A program made the position numbers and the translations under genes. The notes below the pieces were generated by a model. It was not told the origin of the DNA. It searched no databases and was given only the letters and a program-made list of their open reading frames with translations. From contig JAUZSK010000007.1 in NCBI GenBank assembly GCA_030949565.1, positions 1 through 64,000 of the forward strand: a stretch of DNA of 64,000 nucleotides, read 5' to 3'. The first letter of the stretch is position 1. Each line of letters opens with the position of its first letter. Shown here piece by piece: positions 1-8,914 of the stretch. The DNA is from Enterobacterales bacterium (lineage in GTDB: Bacteria; Pseudomonadota; Gammaproteobacteria; Enterobacterales; Kangiellaceae).

Positions 1-579
1 TTTGTCGGACGCTTACGCTTGTCTTGGCTGATGAGTCGAATCAATGAGCCCATTGCAAAGATGAGCAATAAAGAGGATTTTGTCAGCGGTCATTTCTGGA
101 AAGCCGATTCAAGTCACAAAGCATTACTCGATGAAGCCGCCCTACTTACTTGCATGGCCTATGTTGACCTAAACCCCATCCGTGCCAACATGACGAAAAC
201 GCTGGAAGAAAGCGACCATACCAGTATTCAAAAACGAGTTAGAAACATAACGGAGGAGCAACTCAATCAAGCCGTCAAAAGCCTTTCCGGTGAAATTAAA
301 AACCGTACCATGGTTTTAAAACTAAAAGATTATATTGAGCTGGTGGAATGGTCAGGGAAATCCATAGCCTACCCCAACAAATCAAAAATGCCACCCCATA
401 TCGAGTCCACCCTCGCTCATCTCAATCTACAACCCAGTCAATGGCTCGGACAAGTGCAACACTTTGCTACGCATCAAGGTTATTTCGTTGGCAAACTGAT
501 TTTATTGCAACAAAAAGCTGAAGAATTAAAGAAAAAATGGTTGAAAGGGTTTTCTAGCAGCAAAAAACTAACCATTTAA
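1..579 (+). CDS. RAYT / IS200-like HUH transposase, C-terminal part (cut by window edge)
   Basis: The frame is open from the first base of the window, so the N-terminus with the HUH motif lies upstream. The visible part has the family signature FW-KADSSHKALLDE followed by LLTCMAYVDLNPIRANM, typical of the Y1_Tnp proteins usually called REP-associated tyrosine transposases. These proteins cut and join single-stranded DNA at palindromic repeats. The protein ends in a lysine-rich tail. No repeat partner can be identified because the left end is not in the window. A second, unrelated-sequence RAYT lies at 38.3 kb. Family call is solid; whether the gene is intact cannot be judged. Confidence 0.8.
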   Translation, partial: FVGRLRLSWLMSRINEPIAKMSNKEDFVSGHFWKADSSHKALLDEAALLTCMAYVDLNPIRANMTKTLEESDHTSIQKRVRNITEEQLNQAVKSLSGEIKNRTMVLKLKDYIELVEWSGKSIAYPNKSKMPPHIESTLAHLNLQPSQWLGQVQHFATHQGYFVGKLILLQQKAEELKKKWLKGFSSSKKLTI

Positions 580-754
580 AACCCATTTTAACGAAAATAA
601 TTTTTCACTTCCTATTCTTAGCTTCTAAGAGATTCAACCTCGCCTGAGATTTGGATATTTAAGCAGTATTCAAACAAAACGCCTTCCGTCCTGAAAAAAT
701 AATTAATTTCATCACCAAGCCTCAAAAAAAACGCTCTTCAAGGAAGACGCCTTC

Positions 755-781
755 AGTTTTCTGCCTGTCTATTATTTTTGT
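755..781. repeat. Possible remnant of a MITE right end
   Basis: The string CTGCCTGTCTATTATTTTT resembles the right terminus of the hairpin repeats at 3773-3910 and 34010-34165. The rest of the 580-784 interval shows no gene and no matching left end. This may be a solo end or chance similarity. Confidence 0.35.
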
Positions 782-784
782 TTT

Positions 785-1206
785 TTATTCTCGCCATGGG
801 CTGTACTGATAGATAACTTCGTTACTAATAACATTTAGGAGGAAAATTGATTTATGTTTATAATTAATATCGTCAAACCCAGTTAACTTAATTTTTATGC
901 TGTACCCTACATCGAGCCCCAACATAATGCACCGTTTTTCTTTCACTTTGCCACAAAACACACTATCCAATAGAGCATTTAAATATTTTACTGGCGGTAG
1001 TTTTAGACCTTCATATTCTTCATATCGAAACTTCTGACCTATTTCTATAGTTAAAAAATAAGGTTCGTTTTTTTCTATTGTCACTATTATTGAACATTCT
1101 TCCTTATTCAACGGCAAAAAACTATATGAAGAAAAATAAACACTTTCTTCTATAAAGTATTGAACATCCATATTTGCTAATTTACAAATGAAATTTTCCA
1201 AAATAG
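785..1206 (-). pseudogene. 3' part of a gene split by the IS66-family element
   Basis: Unrecognised reading frame of about 140 codons ending at 785. It has no good start of its own: the first codon available after the IS is TTG. Removing the IS (1207-2937) and one copy of the 8-bp target duplication CAAAATAG joins this frame without a break to an open frame at 2938-3159. The parent protein was therefore longer. The visible part is acidic and beta-rich looking, with no motif I recognise. It follows an Rhs-type C-terminal remnant on the same strand, so a toxin-tip or immunity role is possible by position only. Confidence 0.55.
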
Positions 1207-2937
1207 GTAACTACTCACCCAGTAGCATCTAAAAACTGAACATATTCAGAAAAAATAAAAATAATACTTGACAGTTTTTGGACGAAAAAAACTACTTTCC
1301 TAAGTCCGTATAAAATGAGATCGCTAGAGATCCCAAACGGATCAAATAAGATCGTTTCCTAAAAACTTTGATTCCAAGCTTCAACCCGACAGAGAACGTC
1401 TAGCAGAGCACCGCTCAGAGAGTCGAAAAAAGCCATGTTATCATCAAACCTACAGCAAAGGTTTAAGGTGATTTTCTTAGTGTCAAACGTAGACAAAACA
1501 ACTGTTCGTAATGAAGTCAGTCGCATCAAGGCTGACTTTGAACAATTGTGTGCCAGCGGAAAAATCACAACTGAAATAAAATTTCTGATGAACAGTATGT
1601 TTATGATCATGGAACTCATGCTTTCCATATTTCTTGAAAAATCCACCAAGAAAAATAATAAGAATTCGAGTATTCCTTCCTCACAAACAGATAAAGATGA
1701 GTCCGCTTTAAAGCCTGTTCAGGGAAGCAATGGTAAAGGGAAAACAGAAAACCCACTCACGGCTAACAATACACGCACGATAGAAACGGTTACTACCATT
1801 GAAGTTTATAACTGTGATCGGTGTGGTGAAGACTTAAACGCCACTGCCAGCACTGAGTCTGAACGACGCACAAAAATTGATATTGTTTTTGAAAAAGTGG
1901 TTGAGCATGTTGATGTTCAAATTAAACAGTGTCCATCGTGTGATTCAACCGTAAAAGCATCGTTTCCTGCCGGCTTGCATGGCCCGCTTCAGTATGGCGA
2001 TGGCCTAAAGGCTTTTGTGATCAATTTGCTAGTTTGTCAGATGGTGGCACTTAACCGTGTTCAGAAATTAGTCAAATCAATGATGGATGTCACACTTGCA
2101 GAAGCAAGCTTATTGAAGTTTGTATGGCGCCTTCATCAAGCCTTAGAAGAGTGGGAGGTTTCAGCCAAGAAGCATTATTAAAAATGCCGGCAATGAATGT
2201 CGATGAAACCTCACTAAGAGTGGATAAAAAGAACCACTGGGTCCATGTTTATTCAGCTGGCGATATTACGTTAAAATGCCTGAATCGCGGGAGGGGCATT
2301 AAAGCCATTGATACGATTGATATTGTGCCGCGTTATGGCGGCGTGATCATCCATGATTGTTGGGCATCTTATTTTTCCTATCGACATTGTGGGCATGGGT
2401 TATGTGGTTCACATTTGATGCGTGAGTTGACGTTTGTTGTTGAGTCCAATGGGTATGTTTGGGCTAAAAATATGAAGCGTCTTCTAAAAGAAACCTGTGC
2501 CAAGGTCTCGAAGAATGAGCAAAAGAAACTGACCGATAAAGATTATGCTAATTTACAGAAACGGTTTAGAAATATTATCACGCGCGGAGAAAAAAGAATT
2601 ACCGCCTGTGCCACCCAAACCCAGCGGTAAGCGCGGTAGAATAGCAAAATCAGAGGCTCATAATTTATGGGAAAGAATGAGTGAGAATGAACAATCTGTA
2701 TTATTGTTTGCGAAGAACTCTCATGTTTCATTTACCAATAATCGAGCCGAGCGTGATTTAAGAATGGCCAAGGTAAAGCAAAAGGTGTCGGGTTGTTTTA
2801 GAACCGTTAGATACGCTCAAGCTTATTGTCGAATTTCAAGTTATCTTCAGACTATAGCAAACAAGGATATAATCCATTAGTTGCCATTCAAATGGCTTTG
2901 GCTGGTGAAATTAATGATGTAGGGTGCAGTAGATTAC
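1207..2937 (+). mobile_element. IS66-family element, transposase-only type, copy 1
   Basis: Both ends begin GTAACTACTC on opposing strands (10-bp perfect terminal inverted repeat, slightly degraded at the right end: GTAATCTACTGC). An 8-bp target duplication CAAAATAG sits at 1199-1206 and 2938-2945, the length typical of the IS66 family. Only a TnpC-like transposase is carried, with no TnpA or TnpB, as in the ISBst12 subgroup. The left 225 bp before the transposase is noncoding. A near-identical copy in the opposite orientation is at 60691-62424. The insertion split a minus-strand gene. Confidence 0.93.
1435..2937 (+). pseudogene. IS66-family transposase (TnpC-like), frameshifted
   Basis: Pieces in three frames together give an IS66 DDE transposase: an N-terminal helical part, a zinc-finger-like YNCDRCGEDL...QCPSCD segment, the DDE core (MNVDETSLRVD, IIHDCWASYF, then the helical insert) and the C-terminal NNRAERDLRMAKVKQKVSG block carrying the final acidic residue. 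Breaks occur near 2160, 2580 and 2860. At the first and third the second copy has one more A in an A-run, so those two look like homopolymer indels. The break near 2580 is shared by both copies and may be ancestral. Confidence 0.85.
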
Positions 2938-3159
2938 CAAAATAGTTATTATTTCTGTATACCGACTGTTGAATGAATCATTTTCATTATTGCCGTCTTT
3001 TACTTTTAATTTAAACCATGGTTTAGAAGAATTATGAGGGCCATTTCGATACTCAAAGTGATAGTAACTTTTCCCTCTACCCCCATGCTTGCTCCACCTA
3101 ACCTTCTTTTCCTTTATTAAAAAAAACCTCCGTTTTTCGTAAGGTTTCGTAGACCAGGC
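2938..3159 (-). pseudogene. 5' part of the gene split by the IS66-family element
   Basis: Open frame that reads into the fragment at 785-1206 once the IS is removed. It encodes a basic, aromatic-rich stretch (RWSKHGGRGKSYYHFEYRNG, then KPWFKLKVKDGNNEND) reminiscent of the small basic toxin tips found after Rhs cores, but I cannot assign a family. There is no ATG; the frame runs up to a TGA at 3160-3162. A one-base T-run change near 3120 would extend it further upstream (GPFEPGLRNLTKNGG), towards the Rhs tail. It may therefore once have been fused to or overlapped that gene. Confidence 0.45.
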
Positions 3160-3169
3160 TCAAAGGGCC

Positions 3170-3565
3170 CTAGGGACCAACTAAATATAAAAAACCATCA
3201 GTTAAACCTTTTAGAATTCTAAGTCCTACAAAATACGATTCAGGTGCGACACTTACAGCTCGACCGAGATCACCTTGTCGCCGTGCAATACCGTTCTTGC
3301 TATCAAAACCATAACCTACGGTACCCGACTGATCAACTAGTCCGCCATCAGTAAGGACTAGATAAATACTACTTCCATCTTCCAGAGTAAAAAAACCTGA
3401 AATGGGGCTATATTCACCTTTAGGAACCGAGATATGACTATCATCATTAAACGCCCTCGAAAAAGCCGCAGTAATCGCCCCATTGGCAAACTTTCCACCA
3501 CTGATAACCGAGGTCGTCCCACCTAAAACAGCGGCGGTGATAACTCGTTTAACACTTAAACGATA
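3170..3565 (-). pseudogene. Rhs-type polymorphic toxin, C-terminal remnant
   Basis: A 131-codon open frame without a start codon. It begins RVITAAVLGGTTSVISGGKF followed by ANGAITAAFSRAFND, the glycine/alanine-rich segment that typically closes the Rhs/YD-repeat core just before the variable tip. About 90 further residues follow (HISVPKGEYSPISGFF ... LRILKGLTDGFLYLVGP) and then TAG. The 5' side is cut by the MITE beginning at 3563, so the YD-repeat body is missing. Known of the family: secreted or contact-delivered toxins with exchangeable tips. The tip here is not identified. Confidence 0.6.
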
Positions 3566-3700
3566 TCAGACAGGCACTCTATAGTCAATTTCCTACAAAG
3601 ACACGGGTCAATATCTTACAAAACCGAGTAATTTCAAGATTTTTTGTAAGAGATCAACCCGACTTGGTGTGCGAGATATCTCAAAGCTGCCTGTCTGATA
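3563..3700. repeat. Hairpin MITE, copy A
   Basis: About 138 bp with terminal inverted repeats ATATCAGACAGGC / GCCTGTCTGAT and an inner inverted pair TCTTACAAAA ... TTTTTGTAAGA, so the whole unit can fold on itself. It contains no ORF. Three further copies occur in this window (3773, 34010 and a split copy at 40178/41885). It truncates the Rhs remnant. Confidence 0.8.
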
Positions 3701-3772
3701 ATTTTACTCGCGAACAGCAGGTGTAGAGCGTGGTTCGATCAACGACAGTGACTAGAACACTTTTTTCAAACG

Positions 3773-3910
3773 ATATCAGACAGCCACTCTATAGTCAATT
3801 TCCTACAAAGACTCGGGTCAATGTCTTACAAAACCGAGAAGTTTTATGACTTTTTGTAAGAGATCAACCCGACTCGGTGTGCGAGGTATCTCAAAGCCGC
3901 CTGTCTATTA
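3773..3910. repeat. Hairpin MITE, copy B
   Basis: Same unit and orientation as copy A, 72 bp downstream of it, with a handful of substitutions (for example ACTCGGG for ACACGGG). The right end reads CTGTCTATTATTTTT rather than CTGTCTGATA. The 3701-3772 spacer shows no gene I recognise. The following 3911-4105 stretch holds the sigma-factor upstream region, including a short palindrome GCGTAAAATACGC at about 4036. Confidence 0.8.
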
Positions 3911-4105
3911 TTTTTTTCTATTCATATATAATGAATCAATTGCTTGATTACGCTGGCGGTAGTGCAAGTTTTATTGGAATAAAGTGCGAGCAAGCTCGTT
4001 GATAGAAGAACAACCTACGAAAAAGCGAGGAAATAGCGTAAAATACGCTGATATAAATCAACTATGAGCTCTATTTGCACCTTTAATAACCTATCGGAAT
4101 CAACT

Positions 4106-4636
4106 ATGAAGGAATACACCGCTCAGGTGTCAGATGAATTTGACCAGTGTCGTAAGCAGGCCTTTTCGCTTGCGCTGCGCCTACTAAAAAACCCTGATGA
4201 TGCGTTAGAAGTGGTGCAATCGTCAATTGAGAAGGGACTTAATCATCCGGGCGCTCCAGAATTAGACCATGTCGAATTTAAACCTTGGCTGTTTACCGTG
4301 GTCAGAAATAAGTCCATCGATATTTTAAGACGACAAAAACATTTACCCCATGTAGAACATGAGGATTATCATAGCCATGCAGCGCAAAATAACAATCCCG
4401 ATCAGTCTCTACAACAATTGCAACTCAAAGAAACCATTGAACAGGCTCTAGAGTTACTCAATATGCAACAAAAAGAAATTATTCTACTCCGTGATTACCA
4501 TAATTTCAGCTACGCTGATATAGCTAAAATATTAGGTATTGCCAAAGGCTCCGTTATGTCCCGACTGCACCGTTCGCGTATGGTTTTGCGCGATATACTG
4601 ATCGACAAAGGCGTTTCTTTAGGAGGTCAGTCATGA
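4106..4636 (+). CDS. ECF-type RNA polymerase sigma factor
   Basis: Extracytoplasmic-function sigma factor that would direct RNA polymerase to a small regulon, held inactive by the membrane protein encoded next. Region 2 is visible as AFSLALRLLKNPDDALEVVQ and FKPWLFTVVRNKSIDILRR. Region 4 is visible as LLNMQQKEIILLRDYHNFSYADIAKILGIAKGSVMSRLHRSR, the helix-turn-helix for the -35 element. I chose the ATG with GGA 6 to 8 bases upstream. An in-frame ATG at 4064 would add 14 residues and has a poorer ribosome binding site; both are preceded by the same ATCAACT string. The stop overlaps the next start by 4 bases (ATGA), so the two are translationally coupled. Confidence 0.85.
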   Translation: MKEYTAQVSDEFDQCRKQAFSLALRLLKNPDDALEVVQSSIEKGLNHPGAPELDHVEFKPWLFTVVRNKSIDILRRQKHLPHVEHEDYHSHAAQNNNPDQSLQQLQLKETIEQALELLNMQQKEIILLRDYHNFSYADIAKILGIAKGSVMSRLHRSRMVLRDILIDKGVSLGGQS

Positions 4637-5163
4637 TCGAGAAAGAACCGACAAAATCAGCCCATCATGCCGCTAAAAAAACTGAAAGCTCGGCTGAAAC
4701 CATCGATACGTCAAGTATTCAGAAACAAGTCATGCTTGATAGTAAATATGAGTTATTATCCGGCTATATGGATGGCGAGTTAACGCAACAAGAAGCACAA
4801 AAAGTAATGTTACTACTCGAAAAAGATCCTGAGTACAATAAGCTCTATCAAGAAATGCGGGTACTTAAACAGGAAGTCCAGTCACTCAGTTTTCAAGAAA
4901 GTGAACTAGCCCATCTTGATCGCTTATTTCAGGAACCGGTAGCTAAAACCAGTCGCATCTTCGGATTTGCACTGGTGGCTATTGCCAGCATTATTTTAGT
5001 CGCTTTTATTTTGCATTCTATTTTATTGAATAGCACTATCGCTTTAGTGATTAAATTAGCCGTCGTTTTGGTGAGTTTAGGAAGTCTGTTTCTTTTATTT
5101 AGTGTTTTGCGACAAAGAATGCAAGTCTCTCAACGGGACAAATATAACCGAGTAAAACTCTAG
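4633..5163 (+). CDS. Membrane anti-sigma factor
   Basis: 176 residues. Residues 40-100 contain the LLSGYMDGELTQQEAQKV signature of cytoplasmic anti-sigma domains, followed by a charged helical segment. Two hydrophobic helices (about 109-131 and 137-158) and a basic tail then follow. There is no Cys/His zinc-binding set, so it is not a classical ZAS domain. Position directly after, and overlapping, the sigma gene supports the role. The signal sensed is unknown. A C-terminal rather than central membrane anchor leaves almost no periplasmic sensor domain, so any signal would have to act in the membrane or from the cytoplasm. Confidence 0.75.
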   Translation: MIEKEPTKSAHHAAKKTESSAETIDTSSIQKQVMLDSKYELLSGYMDGELTQQEAQKVMLLLEKDPEYNKLYQEMRVLKQEVQSLSFQESELAHLDRLFQEPVAKTSRIFGFALVAIASIILVAFILHSILLNSTIALVIKLAVVLVSLGSLFLLFSVLRQRMQVSQRDKYNRVKL

Positions 5164-5192
5164 TCAGTTAAAAATAAAAAAAGGTAGTTTTT

Positions 5193-5516
5193 ATGAGTCA
5201 AGTAATACTTTCGACCACTAATGATATCGCAGGAAAAAAGGTGACTAAGCATCTTGGATTAGTCCGAGGTACAAGCATCCGCTCTCGTCATATTGGACAT
5301 GATATTTTAGCTAGATTACGAGGCATTGTCGGCGGAGAAATCCATGAGTACACCAAACTAATGGCCGAAAGTCGTGAACAGGTGCTCGACCGGTTAATGG
5401 ATGACGCAAGAGAACTGGGTGCTAATGCAGTCATTGGCATCCGCTTTTCCACCTCACAAATCGCCGCCGGAGCGGCTGAATTTATGGCTTATGGAACCGC
5501 GGTATTTGTTGAGTAG
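5193..5516 (+). CDS. YbjQ/UPF0145 family protein
   Basis: 107 residues, full length for the family. Typical features are the N-terminal STTNDIAGKKVTKHLGLVRG strand-loop, the central GGEIHEYTKLMAESREQ helix and the closing ELGANAVIGIRF ... AYGTAVFVE strands. The family forms pentameric barrels; biochemical role is not established (sometimes called heavy-metal-binding by similarity). It sits 29 bp behind the anti-sigma gene on the same strand, so it is probably part of that operon and possibly a target of the sigma factor. Confidence 0.85.
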   Translation: MSQVILSTTNDIAGKKVTKHLGLVRGTSIRSRHIGHDILARLRGIVGGEIHEYTKLMAESREQVLDRLMDDARELGANAVIGIRFSTSQIAAGAAEFMAYGTAVFVE

Positions 5517-5522
5517 TCGCCT

Positions 5523-5774
5523 TTATTTATTTGCAACGGGTATATCAAAAGCAATTAAAACGCAGGCGGTATGACTCATATTTTTAAATGAATGAACTGT
5601 GCTAAAGTCTTCCTTTAAGGAATCACCCGCAACCAGTTTACGCACACTATTACCCACGATATTCCATAATTTCACCGGATACCACATAAACGATACCAGG
5701 GCGAGTGGAATGCTTATGCTGCGGGATACTGCCACCCGCAGGAACCGAAATTTTCCTGCCTCTGGCGCTGTATC
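5523..5774 (-). pseudogene. Secreted cupin protein, 3' fragment
   Basis: After removing the IS at 5775-7550 this piece joins the 7551-7741 fragment in frame. It encodes a cupin core: ISVPAGGSIPQHKHSTRPG, then IVYVVSGEIMEYRG, with the metal-ligand-like HKH and the GxIxxY strand. One extra base after EYRG shifts the frame; the remainder (NSVRKLVAGDSL ... FDIPVANK) completes the cupin second motif in the next frame. The likely parent is a periplasmic single-domain cupin of unknown substrate. Confidence 0.7.
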
Positions 5775-7550
5775 TGTCATTCCGCACCTAGTTAATCGAA
5801 TAAGTCCCATCAAAAATACCCTTAAAGGATCTCGATTTGCGATATAATGCCAATTAAATCAAATAGTTATTGACACAGCCTGCTTGATTTGATCTATTGT
5901 TTCTTTTGAACGTCGGAAACACTATGTCAACGTCTTATTCAACAAAAGGACTCGATCATTTAGGTCTCGTCGCTGGTATGTGCAAAGAGTTAGGGGTTGC
6001 CCAATTCTTCGATCAAGCTCATCCTAATCAAAGCGAATACCGCAATATCTCTTGCGGAGAATTGGTCGTTTCTATGCTGTTAAATGGCTTGGGATTTGTT
6101 GGTCGAACACTGCATATGTATCCCGAATATTTTGCAGAAAAACCGGTTGAGCGGTTGATTAGAAAGGGATCAAGGCTGAGCATATTAATGATGATGCGCT
6201 TGGACGTTGTCTTGATCAGCTCTATGAAACCGGTGTATCAAAACTCTATCAGGGATTGTCGGAGAAAGTCGTCACTTACCTCGGCTTACCTTGCGAGGGG
6301 TTAATCTTGACTCCACTAGCTTACATGTAGACGGTCAATATCATACCGACGGCTCAGAGATCAATGCTATCAAACTTGTCCGAGGCTATAGCCGCGATCA
6401 TCGTCCTGAGCTTAACCAAGTGGTGCTCAATTTGATCACTGAAAATCAAGCGGGTATTCCGGTTTATATGCAAGCTGCCAGCGGTAATGTTAATGATGCA
6501 GAGGGCTTCAAAAAATCGTTAAATCACATATTAAAAGCCTAAAAGCCGCTCAGAAAAGTCGATACTTTATTGCAGACGCAGCCCTTTATGTGGCAGAAAC
6601 CATTCAATCGTTAGAGCAACAAAAACAATTGTTTATCACCCGTGTGCCACAAAGATCACCCAAGCCAAACAGTTAATTGCCGAACATGATCCCGCCACAT
6701 TCGAACCGATCAGCGAAGGCTACAGCGGCAAATGGTTTGACTCAGATTATGGCGGAGTTCAACAACGCTGGCTACTCATTCGCAGTGAACAAGCCACTAA
6801 ACGAGAGCAAAAAACACTCGACAAAAAATACTAAAAACCACCGAGCAATCAATCAAAGCTTTTAAAAAACTCTGCCAGCAACGTTTTGCCTGCACCACCG
6901 ATGCAAACAAAGCGTTAAACGACTGGGAAAAACAACAAAACATGATCACGGTTCATAACTCAGCGATCATCAGTATCGATGTGTATAAAAATAGCGGTCG
7001 CCCCAAACGCGAGCAAACGCCCATTCGAATAGATTACCAGATCAGCGGGGATCTGGCTTGTGACTTACAAAAAGAGCAACATTACTCGCCCAAAAGGTCT
7101 GTTTATTCTTGCCACGAATGACTGCTCAAAAACACTCACTATGAACAAAATGTTGAGCCTTTACAAATCGCAACAAAGTGTTGAAAAAGGCTTTCGTTTC
7201 TTAAAAAGCCCCGACTTTTAACCTCATCACTTTACCTAAAAAAGCCAGAGCGAATTGAAGCGTTATTAATGATCATGACTTGCTGCTTGATGATTTATGC
7301 GGCATTGGAGCATAAGATCAGAGAAGAGTTAAAAACAAAAAAAGTGTATTTTCCTGACATGAAGAAGAAGCCCAGCCAACGCCCCACCGCTCGTTGGGTG
7401 TTCTTTTGTTTTTCAGGGAATTCATGTCTTGACCATTGATGATAGCGAACGACATGTGGTTAATTTACAGCCTAGACACCAGACGATTATTAACTGCCTA
7501 GGAGATATTTATCAGCAGATTTATTCCTAAAACTGGGTGCGGAATGTCGG
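5775..7550 (+). mobile_element. IS1634-like insertion sequence
   Basis: 1776 bp bounded by imperfect inverted repeats: CATTCCGCACC-AGTT plus AATAA at the left, and the same string at the right on the opposite strand. The 7-bp sequence CTGTATC flanks both sides (5768-5774 and 7551-7557) and is read once in the restored cupin gene, which confirms the boundaries. Size, a single long transposase gene and its DUF4277-type N-terminus fit the IS1634 family, although that family usually makes 5 or 6-bp duplications. Confidence 0.8.
5924..7530 (+). pseudogene. IS1634-family transposase, frameshifted
   Basis: Starts MSTSYSTKGLDHLGLVAGMC, the DUF4277 N-terminal domain. It continues through the DDE core pieces (LNLDSTSLHVDG, HRPELNQVVLNLITENQAGI followed by PVYMQAASGNVND) and ends with the helical tail ...NCLGDIYQQIYS before TAA. 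At least five frame changes are needed to read it through, so as given it cannot make active enzyme. The breaks may be sequence errors, as argued in the findings. Confidence 0.8.
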
Positions 7551-7741
7551 CTGTATCCTTTCAACCCCTCTATTTGTTTGGATGGATCAAACACTTGTAA
7601 CGGCTTAACCGAAACGGAGGTGTTAATCGCCTGCATAGAAATCAATTTTCTCAAGGGTTTATTAGTCGCTAGAACCATATTACATAAAAACAGGTGAGCA
7701 AAAACAAGTAAAATAATGTGGCTTAGATTTTTTTTATTCAT
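7551..7741 (-). pseudogene. Secreted cupin protein, 5' fragment
   Basis: The start ATG at 7741 is preceded by GAGGGA. A clear signal peptide follows (MNKKNLSHIILLVFAHLFLC, cleavage probably after VLA), then about 40 residues running to the IS boundary. In the unbroken gene this continues GLKGYS-ARGRKISVPAGGS into the 5523-5774 piece. It was the last gene of the block headed by the KAS III-like gene, with only 20 bp between them. Confidence 0.7.
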
Positions 7742-7761
7742 CAATAATTCCCTCATCTATT

Positions 7762-8850
7762 TTATAGTTTGCCATAGCGTTTTTTAGCCGCATCAATGGC
7801 CGGCCGAATAATTTCTAATGCGGTTTTATCACATATGGGTAATTGCACATCTGATTCAGCAATTGGGGTGACTCGCTTGCCCCAGCGAATAAGCCCCGCA
7901 CCACAAGTTAATCCCGCTCCGAAGGTCGCGGTAAGTAATAGCATTCCTGGTTTGATACGACCTTCCGTTAATGCATCACACAGCGCAAGCGGGATAGTTC
8001 CGGCAGACGTATTGCCATAACGCTCAACACAAAGCATCACATTGTCCATGCCAATCCCCATGCGCTTAGCCAATGTTTGAATGATTCGAGCATTGGCTTG
8101 ATGAGGCACAAAAAAATCAATCTCTTCTTGTGCCGTATTGGTTCGTTCAAGCAGCGAAGTACAAGCATCCTGCATGCCTTTGATGGCATTTTTAAACACC
8201 TCTTGCCCTAAAAAATTTAATGAATAGTAAAACTCACTCATTTCTTTATGAGTCATATTCATGCCTAAACCCGGTAGTTCAATGGCTTCACGGGTATCCA
8301 TAACCAGACTTAATTTTGCGTCGAGTAGACCGAGAGCTTCATCGGTGGCTTGCAGAATGACCGCGCCGCCACCATCGCCAAATAAAACCGAAGAATCGCG
8401 CTTACCCCAATCCATAATGGTTGAGGTTTTTTCCATACCGATAACAAGAGCGGTTTTAATTGAACCGGCCTTAATCATATCCGTCGCCACATTGAGCGCA
8501 TATAAAAAGCTGGTACAGGCCGAATTTAAATCAAAACCTGTCGCATGTGTCGCGCCGATTCGATTAACAATTAAACTCGCACTATTGGGCACCATTTGAT
8601 CGGGGCTGTTAGTTCCAAAAATAACTAAGTCGATCTCTTTCGCATCAATTCCAGCACAAGCAATGGCCCGCTCACTGGCAACATAGGACATTTCTGAGCA
8701 CGGAACATGAGCAATATGCCTCTGTTTAATACCGGTACGAGAATAAATCCACTCATCCGAAGTATCCATAAAAGTGGCGAGGTCGTTATTGGTTAAAATA
8801 GCGGGAGGAGCGCATTTCCCCCAACCAATGATTTCAGCATATTTTTTCAT
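7762..8850 (-). CDS. 3-oxoacyl-ACP synthase III-like (KAS III / FabH family)
   Basis: 362-residue thiolase-fold enzyme that would condense an acyl-CoA starter with a malonyl or acyl acceptor. The catalytic triad is complete: Cys112 in NSACTSF, His250 in VPHQAN, Asn280 in YGNTSAG. The glycine loop GDGGGAVIL is present. It is about 40 residues longer than E. coli FabH, with an extended middle (LDAKLSLVMD...MNMTHKEMSEFYY) and C-terminal tail, as in the FabH-like branch used in secondary or special lipid pathways. It lies at the end of a block with ALDH, SDR and acyl-CoA dehydrogenase genes, which suggests a dedicated acyl pathway rather than housekeeping fatty-acid initiation. Substrate unknown. 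Confidence 0.85.
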   Translation of the reverse strand: MKKYAEIIGWGKCAPPAILTNNDLATFMDTSDEWIYSRTGIKQRHIAHVPCSEMSYVASERAIACAGIDAKEIDLVIFGTNSPDQMVPNSASLIVNRIGATHATGFDLNSACTSFLYALNVATDMIKAGSIKTALVIGMEKTSTIMDWGKRDSSVLFGDGGGAVILQATDEALGLLDAKLSLVMDTREAIELPGLGMNMTHKEMSEFYYSLNFLGQEVFKNAIKGMQDACTSLLERTNTAQEEIDFFVPHQANARIIQTLAKRMGIGMDNVMLCVERYGNTSAGTIPLALCDALTEGRIKPGMLLLTATFGAGLTCGAGLIRWGKRVTPIAESDVQLPICDKTALEIIRPAIDAAKKRYGKL

Positions 8851-8914
8851 TATTATTTTCTCTTATTCTCTTTTCCCATTATTTTATTTTTGACTTTAGC
8901 TGATCAATGACCAA

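Noticed and set aside
1359-1649. Minus-strand frame within the first IS66 copy
   Set aside because: Antisense to the transposase start; no motif.
3170-3565. Intact small secreted toxin
   Set aside because: No start codon, begins inside a MITE, and its first part is the inner end of an Rhs core; it is a remnant.
5599-5847. 82-codon plus-strand frame over the cupin fragment
   Set aside because: It runs antisense to the clear cupin coding and crosses the IS boundary at 5775; no family likeness.
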